Positions 1 to 9,261 of a DNA stretch of 64,000 bases are shown piece by piece. Both the position numbers and the translations under genes were made by a program. The DNA is from Nocardia anocheti (GTDB taxonomy: Bacteria; Actinomycetota; Actinomycetes; Mycobacteriales; Mycobacteriaceae): assembly GCF_029675105.1 (NCBI RefSeq), contig NZ_JAQQFV010000008.1:331975-395974 (forward strand), in the 5' to 3' direction. The stretch's first letter is position 1. Each line of letters opens with the position of its first letter. The notes below the pieces were generated by a model. The model searched no databases. It was given only the letters and a program-made list of their open reading frames with translations, and was not told where the DNA came from.

Positions 1-153
1 TGTCGACGCGACCTCGACGGTGTCGACCACCTCGGTCGGTGATGCGGTTTCGCTCTTACCGATGGTGACCGTGGCGGCCACCGCCTCCTCGACCGGTGGT
101 CCGGCCGAGCGCGCGGCCCGCCTGCGGGGGCGGCGGTTGTCGTTGTCGTTCAT
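1..153 (-). CDS. Mce-associated protein, N-terminal part (truncated by window edge)
   Basis: Only the first 51 codons lie in the window. The start ATG overlaps the stop of mce4F as ATGA, so it is translated as the next gene of the mce4 operon. The visible N-terminus is very hydrophilic, with an Arg-rich stretch (RRPRRRAARS, residues 7-16), then an acidic Glu/Thr/Val-rich stretch. Mce-associated proteins (Rv3493c and Rv3492c downstream of M. tuberculosis mce4F) usually have a charged cytoplasmic tail before one membrane helix and a VirB8-like domain. The position and the tail fit that family. The membrane segment and folded domain are outside the window, so the family call rests mainly on context. 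Confidence 0.7.
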   Translation of the reverse strand, partial: MNDNDNRRPRRRAARSAGPPVEEAVAATVTIGKSETASPTEVVDTVEVAST

Positions 154-1553
154 CGTTGCTGCTCCTCCAACATCGCCTGCCAGCTGGCCGGTACGGTGCC
201 CGAGCCGTCGGTGGCGATGTCGCCTTGGCGGTACGTGCGCCCGTCTGTTCCCAGATAGGTGCCCGTTGACGGATCATAGGGGCGCGCTGCGGCGGGGGTC
301 ACACCACCCGTCGATGCGCCTGCCGGTGCGGAGGCCGGAGCGACCGGCTGGACCGGCCCGAACGGCGGGTTGTTGCCCTCCGGCACGAACCCCGTGCGGC
401 ACAGTTCCGGAGTGGGGGCCCGGACACCGGGAACCTCCATACAGGGCGTGTTACGGATGCCGCGCACGGCGATGTTCGAATCCTGTGGCACCTTGCAGTA
501 CAGCCCCGGCGGGGTGTCCATCGGTGTCAGCTCGCTGGGCTGACGCCACTGGTCGGCGGGCAGGAAGCCGGTGGTGCAGGCGGGCGGGTCGTTGAGCACG
601 GTCATGAAGTCGACCATGACGCCGTACTGGATCGGACCGCGAATGGCCGTGCGCAGCGCGGCGATCAGCGGCGGGAAAACGACCAGCAGCTGTTCCACGC
701 TGGCGTGATACGTCACGCCGACCTGGCCGAGGCTCACCAGGTTGCGGGCCAGAATCGGCAGCGTCGGACGCAGGTCCTGGAACTGCTCGTTCACGGTTTC
801 CATCGCGGAAGGGCTGTTGTTCAACAGATTTCGCAAGGTGGGGTCGTGTTCGCGGAGTTGATCGGTGACGGTAGCCAGATCCGCTGTCCAGGAACGGATG
901 TCGTCGGCCGAGCGGGTCTGGGTATCGAGCAGCGGGCCTATCTGGTCGAGCAGCTTCTTGGTCGGCTCGATGTCGTCTTCGGCCTGCTGGATCAGCAGCG
1001 CCGCGGAGTCGATGAATCGTTGCAGGTCGGGCCCGGCGCCGTTGAAGGCGTGGAAGGCCTCGTCGATGACCTGCTTGAGGCGGGTGTCGGCGACGGTGGC
1101 CAGCAGCTTGTCGGCCTGGTCGAGCATCGCGCCGACGTCCTGGGGCAGGTGGGTGCGCTGTTCGGGGATCACCGAGCCGTCGCGCAGGTGGCTGTCGGAG
1201 GGTTGCTCGCTGGGCACCAGGTCGACGTACTGTTCGCCGATCGCCGACACGCTGCGCACCCACGCGCTCGAATCGGCGGGCACCTTGTAGTCGCTGTCGA
1301 TCGACAGGTCCGCCTCGACACCGACGGGCGTGAGCCGCACCGCCTCGACCTTGCCGATGTTCTGTCCGCGATAGGACACATTGGCGGTGGGATAGAGCCC
1401 ACCGGTCGCGGCCAACTGCACGGTGACCGCGTACCGGCCGATACCGAACATGGCGGGCACCTGCAGGTAGCTGCCGCTCATCACGACCAGACCGACCACG
1501 GTAAGCACCGCGAAGATCGCGAGCTGAACTCGCACGAACCGGGTGAGTTTCAT
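150..1553 (-). CDS. mce4F: Mce4F, substrate-binding Mce subunit of the sterol importer
   Basis: 467 residues. One N-terminal membrane helix (about residues 9-28) is followed by an MCE/MlaD beta-barrel domain (about 35-120, with YRGQNIGKVEAV and the IGEQYVDLVP strand), a long helical region and a Pro/Ala/Gly-rich tail from about residue 395. Mce proteins form a periplasmic tube that delivers lipid, in Mce4 cholesterol, to the YrbE permeases. It is the last of six consecutive Mce genes, as in the M. tuberculosis mce4 operon (Rv3494c), and it overlaps mce4E by ATGA. Order, length and domain plan identify it as the F subunit. Confidence 0.93.
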   Translation of the reverse strand: MKLTRFVRVQLAIFAVLTVVGLVVMSGSYLQVPAMFGIGRYAVTVQLAATGGLYPTANVSYRGQNIGKVEAVRLTPVGVEADLSIDSDYKVPADSSAWVRSVSAIGEQYVDLVPSEQPSDSHLRDGSVIPEQRTHLPQDVGAMLDQADKLLATVADTRLKQVIDEAFHAFNGAGPDLQRFIDSAALLIQQAEDDIEPTKKLLDQIGPLLDTQTRSADDIRSWTADLATVTDQLREHDPTLRNLLNNSPSAMETVNEQFQDLRPTLPILARNLVSLGQVGVTYHASVEQLLVVFPPLIAALRTAIRGPIQYGVMVDFMTVLNDPPACTTGFLPADQWRQPSELTPMDTPPGLYCKVPQDSNIAVRGIRNTPCMEVPGVRAPTPELCRTGFVPEGNNPPFGPVQPVAPASAPAGASTGGVTPAAARPYDPSTGTYLGTDGRTYRQGDIATDGSGTVPASWQAMLEEQQR

Positions 1554-2770
1554 CGACCCGCCCCTTCCTGGCCGGGCAGCGGCGCGGTGATACCGGGAAT
1601 GGCGGGCAGACCGGGAATCGGTCCGATCCCGGGCACATTCAGCGTGGGTGCCGGGGCGGGCGGTGCCGCGAAGGGCGCGGTGGCCGGATCACCCGCGTCG
1701 GTCGCGGTCGACGGCGCGAACGAACCGACCACGCCCTCGACACCGCCGAAGCGCCCGCCGAGCGGCGTACCCGTGAGCCAGTTGCTGTCGAGGCGGCTGG
1801 CGGTCAGGTCGAAGGTGATGAACAGGTTCATGTAGTCGCCCATGATGGCGTTGTCGATGTTCTTGATCGGGAACGGGAAGGTGGGCAGGATGCCCATCGC
1901 CTGGATCAGGTTGTTGCCCGTGTCGGCCAGGGTCTTCAGCACCGGACCGAGACTGCGCAGGTTGGCGACCAGATCGTCACCGCTGGTCTTGATGAGCCGC
2001 TCGCTGACGTCACCGAGCTCGCCCAGGGCGGTGATCGCGTTGGTGATGGTGGCCGACCGATCGGCCAGCGCGGTCAGGGCCGGATGGATCTGCTCGATCG
2101 CCTGGGCGATCACGTCCTTCTGCCCGGCGAGCTTGCCCGCGAGCTGGTCCAGGCCCTCCATCGCGGCGATGATGCTTCCGGTCTGGCGTTGCAGGCCGGT
2201 GGTGAGTTCGTTGAGTTGCGGGAGCAGGTCAGCGATCTCGTCCTCGCGGCCACCGAGCATCGCGTTCAGTTCCGTGGTGATGGTCTCGAGCTGGGCGATC
2301 CCGCCGCCGTTGAGCACCACCGACAGCGACGACAGGACCTGCTCGGTGGTGGGGTAGGCCCCGGCCCGATCGAGCGGGATGACGTCCCCGCCGCGCAACT
2401 GCCCCACCGGCTCGACCGTGGTCGGCGCGGACAGCTCGAGGTGGTTGCTGCCCAGCAGACTGGTCTGGCCGATCTTGGCGACCGCGTTGGCGGGCAGATG
2501 GACCTCGGGATTGAGCGAGACCGTCACCAGCGCGTGCCAGCCCTCGACCTCGATCCCGGTGACATTGCCGACCTCGACGTCGTCCACCCGCACCGGCGAA
2601 TTCCGGGTCAGGGTGGTGACATTGGGCATCTGGATCCGCACGGTGTACGAACCTGGGCCGCGCCCTTCGGAGCCGGGCATGGGCAGGGAGTTCAGTCCGT
2701 CGAACTGACAGCCGGTGGTTCCCAGCGTCACGGCGACGCCGAGGGCGAGCCCGGCGAATGCGCGCCTCAT
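1550..2770 (-). CDS. mce4E: Mce4E, lipoprotein Mce subunit
   Basis: 406 residues from the ATG at 2770, which overlaps the mce4D stop as ATGA. An upstream in-frame extension only reads through mce4D antisense-free sequence and was dropped. The N-terminus is a lipoprotein signal: Met-Arg-Arg, a hydrophobic run to about residue 17, and a TTGC lipobox giving Cys21 as the lipidated residue. This is the hallmark of the E subunit (LprN in M. tuberculosis mce4). The MCE/MlaD domain follows (about 45-125, with PVRVDDVEVGNVTGIEVEG), then helices and a Pro/Ala-rich C-terminus. It is a component of the envelope sterol-transfer tube. Confidence 0.93.
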   Translation of the reverse strand: MRRAFAGLALGVAVTLGTTGCQFDGLNSLPMPGSEGRGPGSYTVRIQMPNVTTLTRNSPVRVDDVEVGNVTGIEVEGWHALVTVSLNPEVHLPANAVAKIGQTSLLGSNHLELSAPTTVEPVGQLRGGDVIPLDRAGAYPTTEQVLSSLSVVLNGGGIAQLETITTELNAMLGGREDEIADLLPQLNELTTGLQRQTGSIIAAMEGLDQLAGKLAGQKDVIAQAIEQIHPALTALADRSATITNAITALGELGDVSERLIKTSGDDLVANLRSLGPVLKTLADTGNNLIQAMGILPTFPFPIKNIDNAIMGDYMNLFITFDLTASRLDSNWLTGTPLGGRFGGVEGVVGSFAPSTATDAGDPATAPFAAPPAPAPTLNVPGIGPIPGLPAIPGITAPLPGQEGAGR

Positions 2771-4029
2771 CGCTGTCCTCCTGGAACGGCAAGCCCGGCA
2801 AGACCTTCGGGCACGGTGATCGGAGCCGCGGCGGGCGCCTGGTTCTGCGGGACCTGCCCGGCCAGGCTGGGCGGGCTGTACTGCAACTGCTCGGGGAATG
2901 CCGTGACACCGCTGGCCGGGTTGGTCATGATCGGCACGTAGTTCATCGCCAACGAACTGATCACCGGTGCCAGGAACTCCGCGCACAGATCCGCGGACCG
3001 GTCCGAGTTGTTGTTCTCGAGCGCCCGGATGGAACCGCACAGGAAGCTCAGCGGGTTGGCCGTGTTGTTCAGCGCGACCGCGCCGGTGAGCGAGCCCTGG
3101 GCGGGCTTGTAGAGCTGGTAGAAGTTCACCATCGCGGTCGGGCCGGAGTGCAGCACGCGTTCGATCTCGGGCCGCTTGTCCACCAGCGTCTGGGTGACAT
3201 CGGCGAGCCGCTCGACGCCCTCGGTCAGTTCACCTCCGGACCCGTCGAGGAACCGCTTCACATCGGCCAACGCCACGTCCAGACTGTCCAGGCCGTTGCC
3301 GAGTTCTTCCGACGCACCGGCCAGCACCGAGGACACCGATGCCAACCGCCCACTGAACTGCACGATCTGCTCGTTGCTCGCCGAGAGCACCTCGACGAAA
3401 TGCTGCAGGTTGCGGATGGTGCCGAACAGGTCGGTACGGCCGTCGGAGAGCGTGGTGACCGTGGCCGAGAGTTCACGCAGGGTGTCGCGGAACCTCTGGC
3501 CGTTGCCGTCGAGGTTGTCGGCGGCGGTGTCGACGAAGCGGCCGAAGGAGCCCTTCTCGTCGTCCCCGACCGGGCCGAGCGCGGTGGAGAGTTTGGTCAG
3601 TTCGGCCTTGATCTCGTCCCACTCGACCGGCACCGCGGTGCGCTCGAGCGGAATCTGCGCGCCGTCGGCCAGTTTCGGGCCGCCGGAGTAGGCGGGGGCG
3701 AGTTGCACGAACCGGGCCGAGACCAGCGACGGCGCGATGATCACCGCCCGCGCGTCGGCGGGCAGGTCGACCGCGCTGTCGATGCTCATGCGCACCTTCA
3801 CCTGGCCCTGCCCCGGCTCGATGGAGTCGATGCTGCCGACGGTGACACCGAGGACACGCACCTCGTCGCCCTGGTAGAGGCCGGTCGTCGAGGTGAACGC
3901 GGCGGTCACGGTGTTCTTGCCGCCGCCGGTGGCGAGGTAGACACCGAGCGCGACCAGCGCCACGATCACCACCACGGCCACCGCGATCGTCCAGCGCGGC
4001 AGTCCGCGCACCTGCTGGGTGAAGCTCAT
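2767..4029 (-). CDS. mce4D: Mce4D, Mce subunit of the sterol importer
   Basis: 420 residues. The N-terminal membrane anchor is at about residues 14-33 and the MCE/MlaD domain follows (about 38-118, containing YQGDEVRVLGVTVGSIDSIE). A long alpha-helical region and a Pro/Ala-rich tail complete it. It overlaps mce4C upstream and mce4E downstream by four bases each (ATGA), so the whole set is translationally coupled. It belongs to the Mce4 cholesterol import complex in the cell envelope. The D assignment comes from its place between C and the E lipoprotein. Confidence 0.92.
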   Translation of the reverse strand: MSFTQQVRGLPRWTIAVAVVVIVALVALGVYLATGGGKNTVTAAFTSTTGLYQGDEVRVLGVTVGSIDSIEPGQGQVKVRMSIDSAVDLPADARAVIIAPSLVSARFVQLAPAYSGGPKLADGAQIPLERTAVPVEWDEIKAELTKLSTALGPVGDDEKGSFGRFVDTAADNLDGNGQRFRDTLRELSATVTTLSDGRTDLFGTIRNLQHFVEVLSASNEQIVQFSGRLASVSSVLAGASEELGNGLDSLDVALADVKRFLDGSGGELTEGVERLADVTQTLVDKRPEIERVLHSGPTAMVNFYQLYKPAQGSLTGAVALNNTANPLSFLCGSIRALENNNSDRSADLCAEFLAPVISSLAMNYVPIMTNPASGVTAFPEQLQYSPPSLAGQVPQNQAPAAAPITVPEGLAGLAVPGGQR

Positions 4030-5093
4030 CGCGGCGGATCCTCCTCGGCGGGAGCGATGTAGGGCGTCCTCGGGTTGGTGAAGATGTCGATCAGGTCCTG
4101 GGGCACCTGTTCCGGCCAGACCAGCGCGTCGACGAGCGGACGCAGCTCGGTACTGGTCGCGTTCACCACGTAGGCGTTGAACCAGGGACCGTTGCCGACC
4201 TGCTCACCGAGCGCGGCGGCATAGGGGCCGAGTCCGTCGAGGGCGTCGGTGAGGTTCTGCTTGTTGCGCTGGAGCAGGGCGAGCACCGAATTGAGCCGGT
4301 CCAGCACCGGCCGCATCTGTGGTTCGTTGTCGGCGACCAGGCCGGAGAGCTGCTTGGCCACGTCGTCGACGTAGACGACGAGCTGGTTGATCGCGGCGCG
4401 GCGCCGGTCGAGTTCGCCGAGCAGTTCGTTGCCGTCGAGCAGCAGCGTGTTGAGCTGGGTGCTGCGGTCGGCCAGGATCTTGGTGACGTTCTGCGCCCTG
4501 GCCAGCAGATCGGTGAGCGCCTGGTCGCGGGTGTTGATACTGCGCGAGAGCGCGGTGACACCGTCGAGGGCGTTGCGCAGCGGGCCCGGGGTGTCGGCGA
4601 AGGCGGCCGAGAGCGTGTCGAGGGTCTGGTCCACCTGGTCCAGATCCAGGTCGCGCACGGTCCCGCCGAGATCGCTGAGCGCCTCGTTGAGCGAGTACGG
4701 CGAGGTGGTGCGCTCGACCGGGATGGTGTCCTGGGTGCCGATGGCACCGGGCCCGGCGGGCACCACGTCCAGCGACTTGCGCCCGAGCACCGTGTTGGTC
4801 TTGATCGCGGCGGTCGTCTTCTCGCCGAGCACGATCGACTCGTCGAGGTCGAACTTCACCAGCACCTTGTCCCCGTCGAGGGAGACCTGGCGCACCTCGC
4901 CCGAGCGCACACCGGCCACGTGCACCGGGTCGCCAGGCACCAACCCGCCCGCGTCGACGAAGTTCGCGGTGAAGGTCGCGCCGGAGCGGATGAACGGCAG
5001 CTCGGTGAACTGCAGAGTGGCCAGCGAGATCGTCACGGCCATGACGATGCCGACCACGCCGATGGTCGCCGCCGAGGATTTGTTCTCATTCAT
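4026..5093 (-). CDS. mce4C: Mce4C, Mce subunit of the sterol importer
   Basis: 355 residues from the ATG at 5093 (MNENKSSAAT). The frame is open further upstream only because it overlaps mce4B. The N-terminal helix is at about residues 10-28, and the MCE domain at about 35-115 contains PGDPVHVAGVRSGEVRQVSL. It overlaps the mce4B stop by eight bases and the mce4D start by four. It is a subunit of the Mce4 sterol uptake system, and the C identity is from gene order. Confidence 0.92.
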   Translation of the reverse strand: MNENKSSAATIGVVGIVMAVTISLATLQFTELPFIRSGATFTANFVDAGGLVPGDPVHVAGVRSGEVRQVSLDGDKVLVKFDLDESIVLGEKTTAAIKTNTVLGRKSLDVVPAGPGAIGTQDTIPVERTTSPYSLNEALSDLGGTVRDLDLDQVDQTLDTLSAAFADTPGPLRNALDGVTALSRSINTRDQALTDLLARAQNVTKILADRSTQLNTLLLDGNELLGELDRRRAAINQLVVYVDDVAKQLSGLVADNEPQMRPVLDRLNSVLALLQRNKQNLTDALDGLGPYAAALGEQVGNGPWFNAYVVNATSTELRPLVDALVWPEQVPQDLIDIFTNPRTPYIAPAEEDPPR

Positions 5094-6114
5094 TGGGCGT
5101 GCACCTTCCGGTCGCCTGCAGACCCGGCATGTGCACTTCCATCGGCTGACCATCGGGGCCGCTGACCAGGATGTTGGTACCGCAGATGTACAACTGCAGG
5201 AACGAGCCGTAGGCGCCGATCCGGATGAGTTTCTTGTAGGTCTCGGGGAGTTTGCCGAGGACCCATTCGAGATGGTCGGAGCCGTCGTCGAGGTTGGTGG
5301 CCAGGCGGCCGGTCTGCTCGATGGTGTTGCGCAGATCCGGGCGCGCGGTGACCAGCAGGTCGTTGAGTTCCTGGGTCGCACCGGCGATGCGCGGAATCGC
5401 GGCGCCGATCGGGTCGCGCTGGGCGGACAGGTCGCTGACCAGGCGCTGCAATTCGTCGATGGTGGTGGCGAACTGGTCGCCCCGGTCGTCGATGGTGGCC
5501 AGCACGGTGTTCAGGTTGTCGATCACGCTGCCGATCAGGGCGTCGCGGTCCGACAGTGTCTTGGCGAAATCGCCGCCGCTGTTGAGCAGCGAGACCAGCG
5601 TGCCGCCCTGGCCCTGGAAGATCTGCAGCAGCGCCCCGGTGAGGTCGTTGACCTGGTCCGGGTCGAGCCCGCGCAGCAGCGGTTTGAAGCCGCCGAGCAG
5701 CAGATCCAGATCGAGGGCGGGCGAGGTCTGCTCGACGCCGATGGTGTCACCGTCGGACAGGCGCCGGGCCGAACCGGGGCCCTCCAGCAACTCCAGGTAG
5801 CGGTCGCCGACGAGATTCTCGTACTTGATCGCGGCGCGGGTGCTGGCCAGCACGGCGTACTTGCTGTCGACATCGAACTCGACGTGCGCGCGATTGTCGT
5901 CGCCGACCTTCACCGAACTCACCGACCCCACCGGCACCCCGGCGATGCGCACCTTCGCGCCGGGCAGCATGCCCGAGGAACTGGTGAACACCGCCTGGTA
6001 CCCGGTCTCGCGGGAGAAGCGCGCCTGACTCAGCACGATCGCCAGACCGGCGAACACCAGCGTCATCACCACGGTGAAGATCCCCAGCTTGATGGTCGTC
6101 CCCGTGTTCCTCAC
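5086..6114 (-). CDS. mce4B: Mce4B, Mce subunit of the sterol importer
   Basis: 342 residues. A short polar N-terminus and membrane helix (about 9-27) precede the MCE domain (about 33-112; PGAKVRIAGVPVGSVSSVK and NLVGDRYLELLEG). The C-terminus carries a Cys-containing stretch (YICGTNILV and GRCTPNE) and lacks the Pro-rich tail of the D-F subunits. Its start overlaps the mce4A stop by four bases. It takes part in the envelope-spanning Mce4 complex for cholesterol import. Confidence 0.92.
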   Translation of the reverse strand: MRNTGTTIKLGIFTVVMTLVFAGLAIVLSQARFSRETGYQAVFTSSSGMLPGAKVRIAGVPVGSVSSVKVGDDNRAHVEFDVDSKYAVLASTRAAIKYENLVGDRYLELLEGPGSARRLSDGDTIGVEQTSPALDLDLLLGGFKPLLRGLDPDQVNDLTGALLQIFQGQGGTLVSLLNSGGDFAKTLSDRDALIGSVIDNLNTVLATIDDRGDQFATTIDELQRLVSDLSAQRDPIGAAIPRIAGATQELNDLLVTARPDLRNTIEQTGRLATNLDDGSDHLEWVLGKLPETYKKLIRIGAYGSFLQLYICGTNILVSGPDGQPMEVHMPGLQATGRCTPNE

Positions 6115-7310
6115 CGCGTCACTCCCGGCATTCCGTCCAGCAGGAGCTGGAAAACCCTTGGTAGACCGTTGAATTCATGCGAGGTGTTCGGCGTGTACGG
6201 CGCGCCCTGGTTGGTGTCGGTCACCACGTAGTTCGAATGGCTGTTCGGCACCCGATCGACGACACCCTCGCAGTGCGGGCCGCCGGTGGCGTTCACCTTC
6301 GGCAGGTCGTCGGGGTAGGAGTACGGCTTGGCACCGAGCATGAAGCTGGCGTTCATGCCGACACCCGGCAGTCGCCCGCCCATCATCTCCTCGGCGATCG
6401 GCATCAGCGGGCCGAGACCGTCGATGATGCAGCCCAGTGCGGGCGCGTAGTCGAACAGCAGCGCGGTCGTCGGGCGCAGCAGGTCCAGCGCGGTCACCAG
6501 ATCGTTCTCGTTCTCCCGCAGCACCGAGCCGACGGTGTCGGACAGGCCGATCACGTTCACCAGCACATTGTCGAGCTGACCCTGCATCTCGGCGATGGTC
6601 TGCGAGGTGACCGTCGCGTTGTCGACGGTGCGCAGCAGCGGATCGGTCACCTCGGCGTACAGCCCCGTCACCGCCGCGGTCTTGTCCAGATCCGACTGCA
6701 ACGTCGGCAGATACGGATTCAGTTCGCGCAGATAGTGATCCGAGCGCACCAGCAGATCACCCATCTTGTCGCCACGTCCCTCGAGCGCGGTGCCGAGCGC
6801 GGTCAGCGTCGCGTTGAGCTTCTCCGGCTCGACCTGGGCGAGCACATCGGACAGGTGCTGGAACAGCGTGTTGAACTCGACCGTCACCGAACTGGCCGCG
6901 ACGGTGGTGCCGGGCGCGAGCGAGGTCTTGGCGGGCTGCTCCGGGACGATGAAGTTCACGTATTTGGCGCCGAAGACCGTGGTCGAGCGGATGTCGACAC
7001 CGGCATTGGCGGGCACCAGCTTCAGCTGGTCGGGGTCGACCTCGAGGCGCAGTTGGGCGCCGTCGTCGCGCAGGGAGATCTCGGCGACGCGGCCGATCTC
7101 GACGCCGCGCACCTTCACCTTGGCGTCGGGGTCCAGGACCAGGCCCGTGCGGGGCGTGTCGATCAGGACGGTGGCGGTGTTGGTGAAGGCGCCCTGGAAC
7201 AGCGCGAGCGCGAGGGCCGCGCCCGCGGCGAGCAGGCCGACCAGTGCGAGCGCGGCGAGCTTGCGCCCGAGCCCGCCCTGCAGTGCGGCAACGATCCGTG
7301 AGGTGTTCAT
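6111..7310 (-). CDS. mce4A: Mce4A, first Mce subunit of the sterol importer
   Basis: 399 residues. The N-terminal helix is at about residues 17-38 and the MCE/MlaD domain at about 43-125 (KVKVRGVEIGRVAEISLRDD and FGAKYVNFIVPE). The C-terminal half holds conserved Cys residues (LGCIIDGLGPL and GPHCEGVVD). It starts four bases after yrbE4B and is followed without a gap by mce4B. Mce4A is the A subunit of the cholesterol importer, and its position directly after the two YrbE permeases is the invariant mce operon arrangement. Confidence 0.93.
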   Translation of the reverse strand: MNTSRIVAALQGGLGRKLAALALVGLLAAGAALALALFQGAFTNTATVLIDTPRTGLVLDPDAKVKVRGVEIGRVAEISLRDDGAQLRLEVDPDQLKLVPANAGVDIRSTTVFGAKYVNFIVPEQPAKTSLAPGTTVAASSVTVEFNTLFQHLSDVLAQVEPEKLNATLTALGTALEGRGDKMGDLLVRSDHYLRELNPYLPTLQSDLDKTAAVTGLYAEVTDPLLRTVDNATVTSQTIAEMQGQLDNVLVNVIGLSDTVGSVLRENENDLVTALDLLRPTTALLFDYAPALGCIIDGLGPLMPIAEEMMGGRLPGVGMNASFMLGAKPYSYPDDLPKVNATGGPHCEGVVDRVPNSHSNYVVTDTNQGAPYTPNTSHEFNGLPRVFQLLLDGMPGVTR

Positions 7311-7314
7311 CGCG

Positions 7315-8166
7315 CTATCCCGAGAGGTGGAAGTTGCCGGAGGTGCCGTAGATGGCCAGCGAGATCAGCAGCGTCACCGTGACCACCGCGACCAGCGAGG
7401 CCCGCACCGCGTTGCCGACCGCGATACCGACGCCGACCGGTCCACCCGCGGCGGTGAAGCCGAAGTAGGTGTGGATCAGCATGACCGCCAGTGCCATGAC
7501 GATGGCCTGCGCGAACGACCACAGGATGTCGCTCGGTATGAGGAACGTCGAGAAATAGTGGTCGTAGACGCCCGCGGACTGGCCGTAGATGACGACGGTG
7601 GCGAAGCGGCTGGCGATGAAGGAGGCGATCACCGCGAGCGCGTAGAGCGGCACGATCGCGATCAGCCCGGCCAGCACCCTGGTGCCGACCAGGAACGGCA
7701 CCGGCCGGATGGCCATGGATTCCAGCGCGTCGATCTCCTCGGCCACCCGCATGGCGCCGAGTTGGGCGGTCGCGCCCGCGCCGATGGTGGCGGCCAGGCC
7801 GATTCCGGAGATGACCGGCGCCGCGATGCGGACATTGATGAAGGCGGCGAAGAAGCCGGTCAGCGCCTCGACACCGATATTGCCCAGCGAGCTGTAGCCC
7901 TGGACGGCGATGGTGCCACCGGCCATCAGGGTCAGGAAGCCGACGATGACGACGGTGCCGCCGATCACCGCCAAGGCGCCACTGCCCATGCTGATCTCGG
8001 CGATCAGGCGGATGGTCTCGGTGCGGTAGTGCACCAGGGCGCGGGGCACCGAGCCGAGCGCCTTGACGAAGAAGATCGCCTTCTCACCCAGGGAATCCAC
8101 GGATTTCGAGGCGCGGTCGAAACGACGGACCGTGCGCGGGAACTTGCTGCGAACAATGAATGCCAT
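7315..8166 (-). CDS. yrbE4B: YrbE4B, Mce4 transporter permease
   Basis: 283 residues, MlaE/YrbE permease family. It has several hydrophobic segments (about 70-95, 110-135, 160-185, 190-215, 235-275). Its central loop EEIDALESMAIRPVPFLVGTRVLA is the family's EExDAL motif, thought to contact the ATPase MceG. No ATPase gene is in the window, which is normal because MceG is encoded elsewhere and shared between mce systems. It lies six bases after yrbE4A and four before mce4A. Confidence 0.94.
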   Translation of the reverse strand: MAFIVRSKFPRTVRRFDRASKSVDSLGEKAIFFVKALGSVPRALVHYRTETIRLIAEISMGSGALAVIGGTVVIVGFLTLMAGGTIAVQGYSSLGNIGVEALTGFFAAFINVRIAAPVISGIGLAATIGAGATAQLGAMRVAEEIDALESMAIRPVPFLVGTRVLAGLIAIVPLYALAVIASFIASRFATVVIYGQSAGVYDHYFSTFLIPSDILWSFAQAIVMALAVMLIHTYFGFTAAGGPVGVGIAVGNAVRASLVAVVTVTLLISLAIYGTSGNFHLSG

Positions 8167-8172
8167 TTCGCC

Positions 8173-8937
8173 TCACCGCACCGTGAATTTCAGGCCGATC
8201 GCGGTGACGACCACATTCACCACGAACAGCGCCATGAAGGCGAATACCACCGTTTGGTTCACCGCGTCGCCGACACTCTTGGGACCGCCCTTCACCTGCA
8301 GACCGAGATAGCAGGCGACCATTCCGGCGATCAAACCGAACAGGCCCGCCTTGATCTCGGAGATGATCAGTTCGGGCAGATTCGTCAGCAGCGGAATGCC
8401 GTTGACGAACGCGCCGGGATTCACGCCCTGCAGAAAGACCGAGAAGGCGAAACCGCCGACGATGCCGACCGTGCACACCAGGCTGTTGAGCATCAGCGCC
8501 ACGAACATCGAGGCGAGCACGCGCGGTACGACGAGCCGGGCGACCGGGTCGATGCCGAGCACCTTCATCGCGTCGATCTCCTCGCGGATGGTGCGTGCGC
8601 CCAGGTCGGCGCAGATCGCGGTGGCGCCCGCACCGGCCACGATCAGCACCGTGACGATCGGGCCCACCTGGGTGACAGCACCGAACGCGGCCGCCGCGCC
8701 GCTGAGGTCGGCGGCGCCGATCTCGCGCAACAGGATGTTGAGCGTGAAAACGACCAGCACCGTGAACGGAATCGCGACCAGCAGGGTCGGCACGATGGAG
8801 ACGCGGGCGACGAACCAGGACTGGTCGACGAATTCACGCCATTGGAAGGGGCGTCGGAAGGTGGCCCGAGCCACTTCCGCGCCGAGTTCGAAGAATCCGC
8901 CGACCGCCCGCAACGGGACAGCAAGGAGGTCGTTCAT
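8173..8937 (-). CDS. yrbE4A: YrbE4A, Mce4 transporter permease
   Basis: 254 residues, first gene of the mce4 operon. It has the MlaE/YrbE fold with the EEIDAMKVLGIDPVARLVVPR loop (about 124-144) and matches the M. tuberculosis YrbE4A (Rv3501c) pattern closely, for example LNILLREIGAADLSGA and the conserved GAGATAICADLGARTIREEID region. A strong ribosome site (AAGGAGG, about 8 bases upstream) sets the start. A KstR box at 9025-9038 and a small hairpin in the leader precede it, so the operon is expected to be induced by cholesterol metabolites. Confidence 0.95.
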   Translation of the reverse strand: MNDLLAVPLRAVGGFFELGAEVARATFRRPFQWREFVDQSWFVARVSIVPTLLVAIPFTVLVVFTLNILLREIGAADLSGAAAAFGAVTQVGPIVTVLIVAGAGATAICADLGARTIREEIDAMKVLGIDPVARLVVPRVLASMFVALMLNSLVCTVGIVGGFAFSVFLQGVNPGAFVNGIPLLTNLPELIISEIKAGLFGLIAGMVACYLGLQVKGGPKSVGDAVNQTVVFAFMALFVVNVVVTAIGLKFTVR

Positions 8938-8960
8938 GCGGATTCCTCCTTGTTCGACGG

Positions 8961-8978
8961 GCGGGCCGAGAGGCCCGC
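8961..8978 (-). promoter_or_regulatory. Hairpin in the mce4 leader
   Basis: GCGGGCC and GGCCCGC form a perfect 7-bp stem around a GAGA/TCTC loop. It lies in the untranslated leader between the KstR box and the yrbE4A ribosome site. No poly-T tract follows it. A role in mRNA stability or folding is inference only. Confidence 0.4.
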
Positions 8979-9024
8979 GTACCCGTACTTCACCGCCACC
9001 CCGATCTGAAGACTGCCCAAAGAC

Positions 9025-9038
9025 TAGAACACGTTCCC
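9025..9038 (-). promoter_or_regulatory. KstR box upstream of yrbE4A/mce4
   Basis: TAGAACACGTTCCC matches the KstR motif TnnAACnnGTTnnA except at the last base. It lies 88 bases upstream of yrbE4A. KstR is the TetR-type repressor of cholesterol uptake and side-chain genes, released by steroid-CoA ligands. Confidence 0.85.
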
Positions 9039-9261
9039 GCTAATGTCTGCCGTTTCAGGACACTTAGAGCAGGACTTTTTCTCGCATATCGGGACCAAAA
9101 CTGAAACGAATGCTTATCGAACTCAACCGGCCTCCTGTGACTCGCCACACACCCCGACGCTCATGTCTACCAACAGCTGGACCGGCGTACAACTGCACGC
9201 GGGTCAATGTTTCGTCGCGGTGCGCGGCGAGCCAACTTCGGGCAAATCGCCGGTGCGGGGA

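Larger units (their letters stand above)
8938..9261. other. Intergenic region: mce4 promoter and leader
   Basis: 324 bases separate yrbE4A from hsd4A, both on the minus strand. The part next to yrbE4A holds the KstR box at 9025-9038 and the leader hairpin. The remaining roughly 200 bases up to hsd4A hold no convincing gene. The segment means mce4 has its own promoter and does not depend on transcription through hsd4A. Confidence 0.7.

Noticed and set aside
705..1835. Long open frames antisense to mce4F and mce4E, and similar ones across all mce genes
   Set aside because: High-GC codon bias opens frames opposite real genes. The translations are His/Gly/Arg-rich without domains, while the minus-strand Mce genes have complete motifs.
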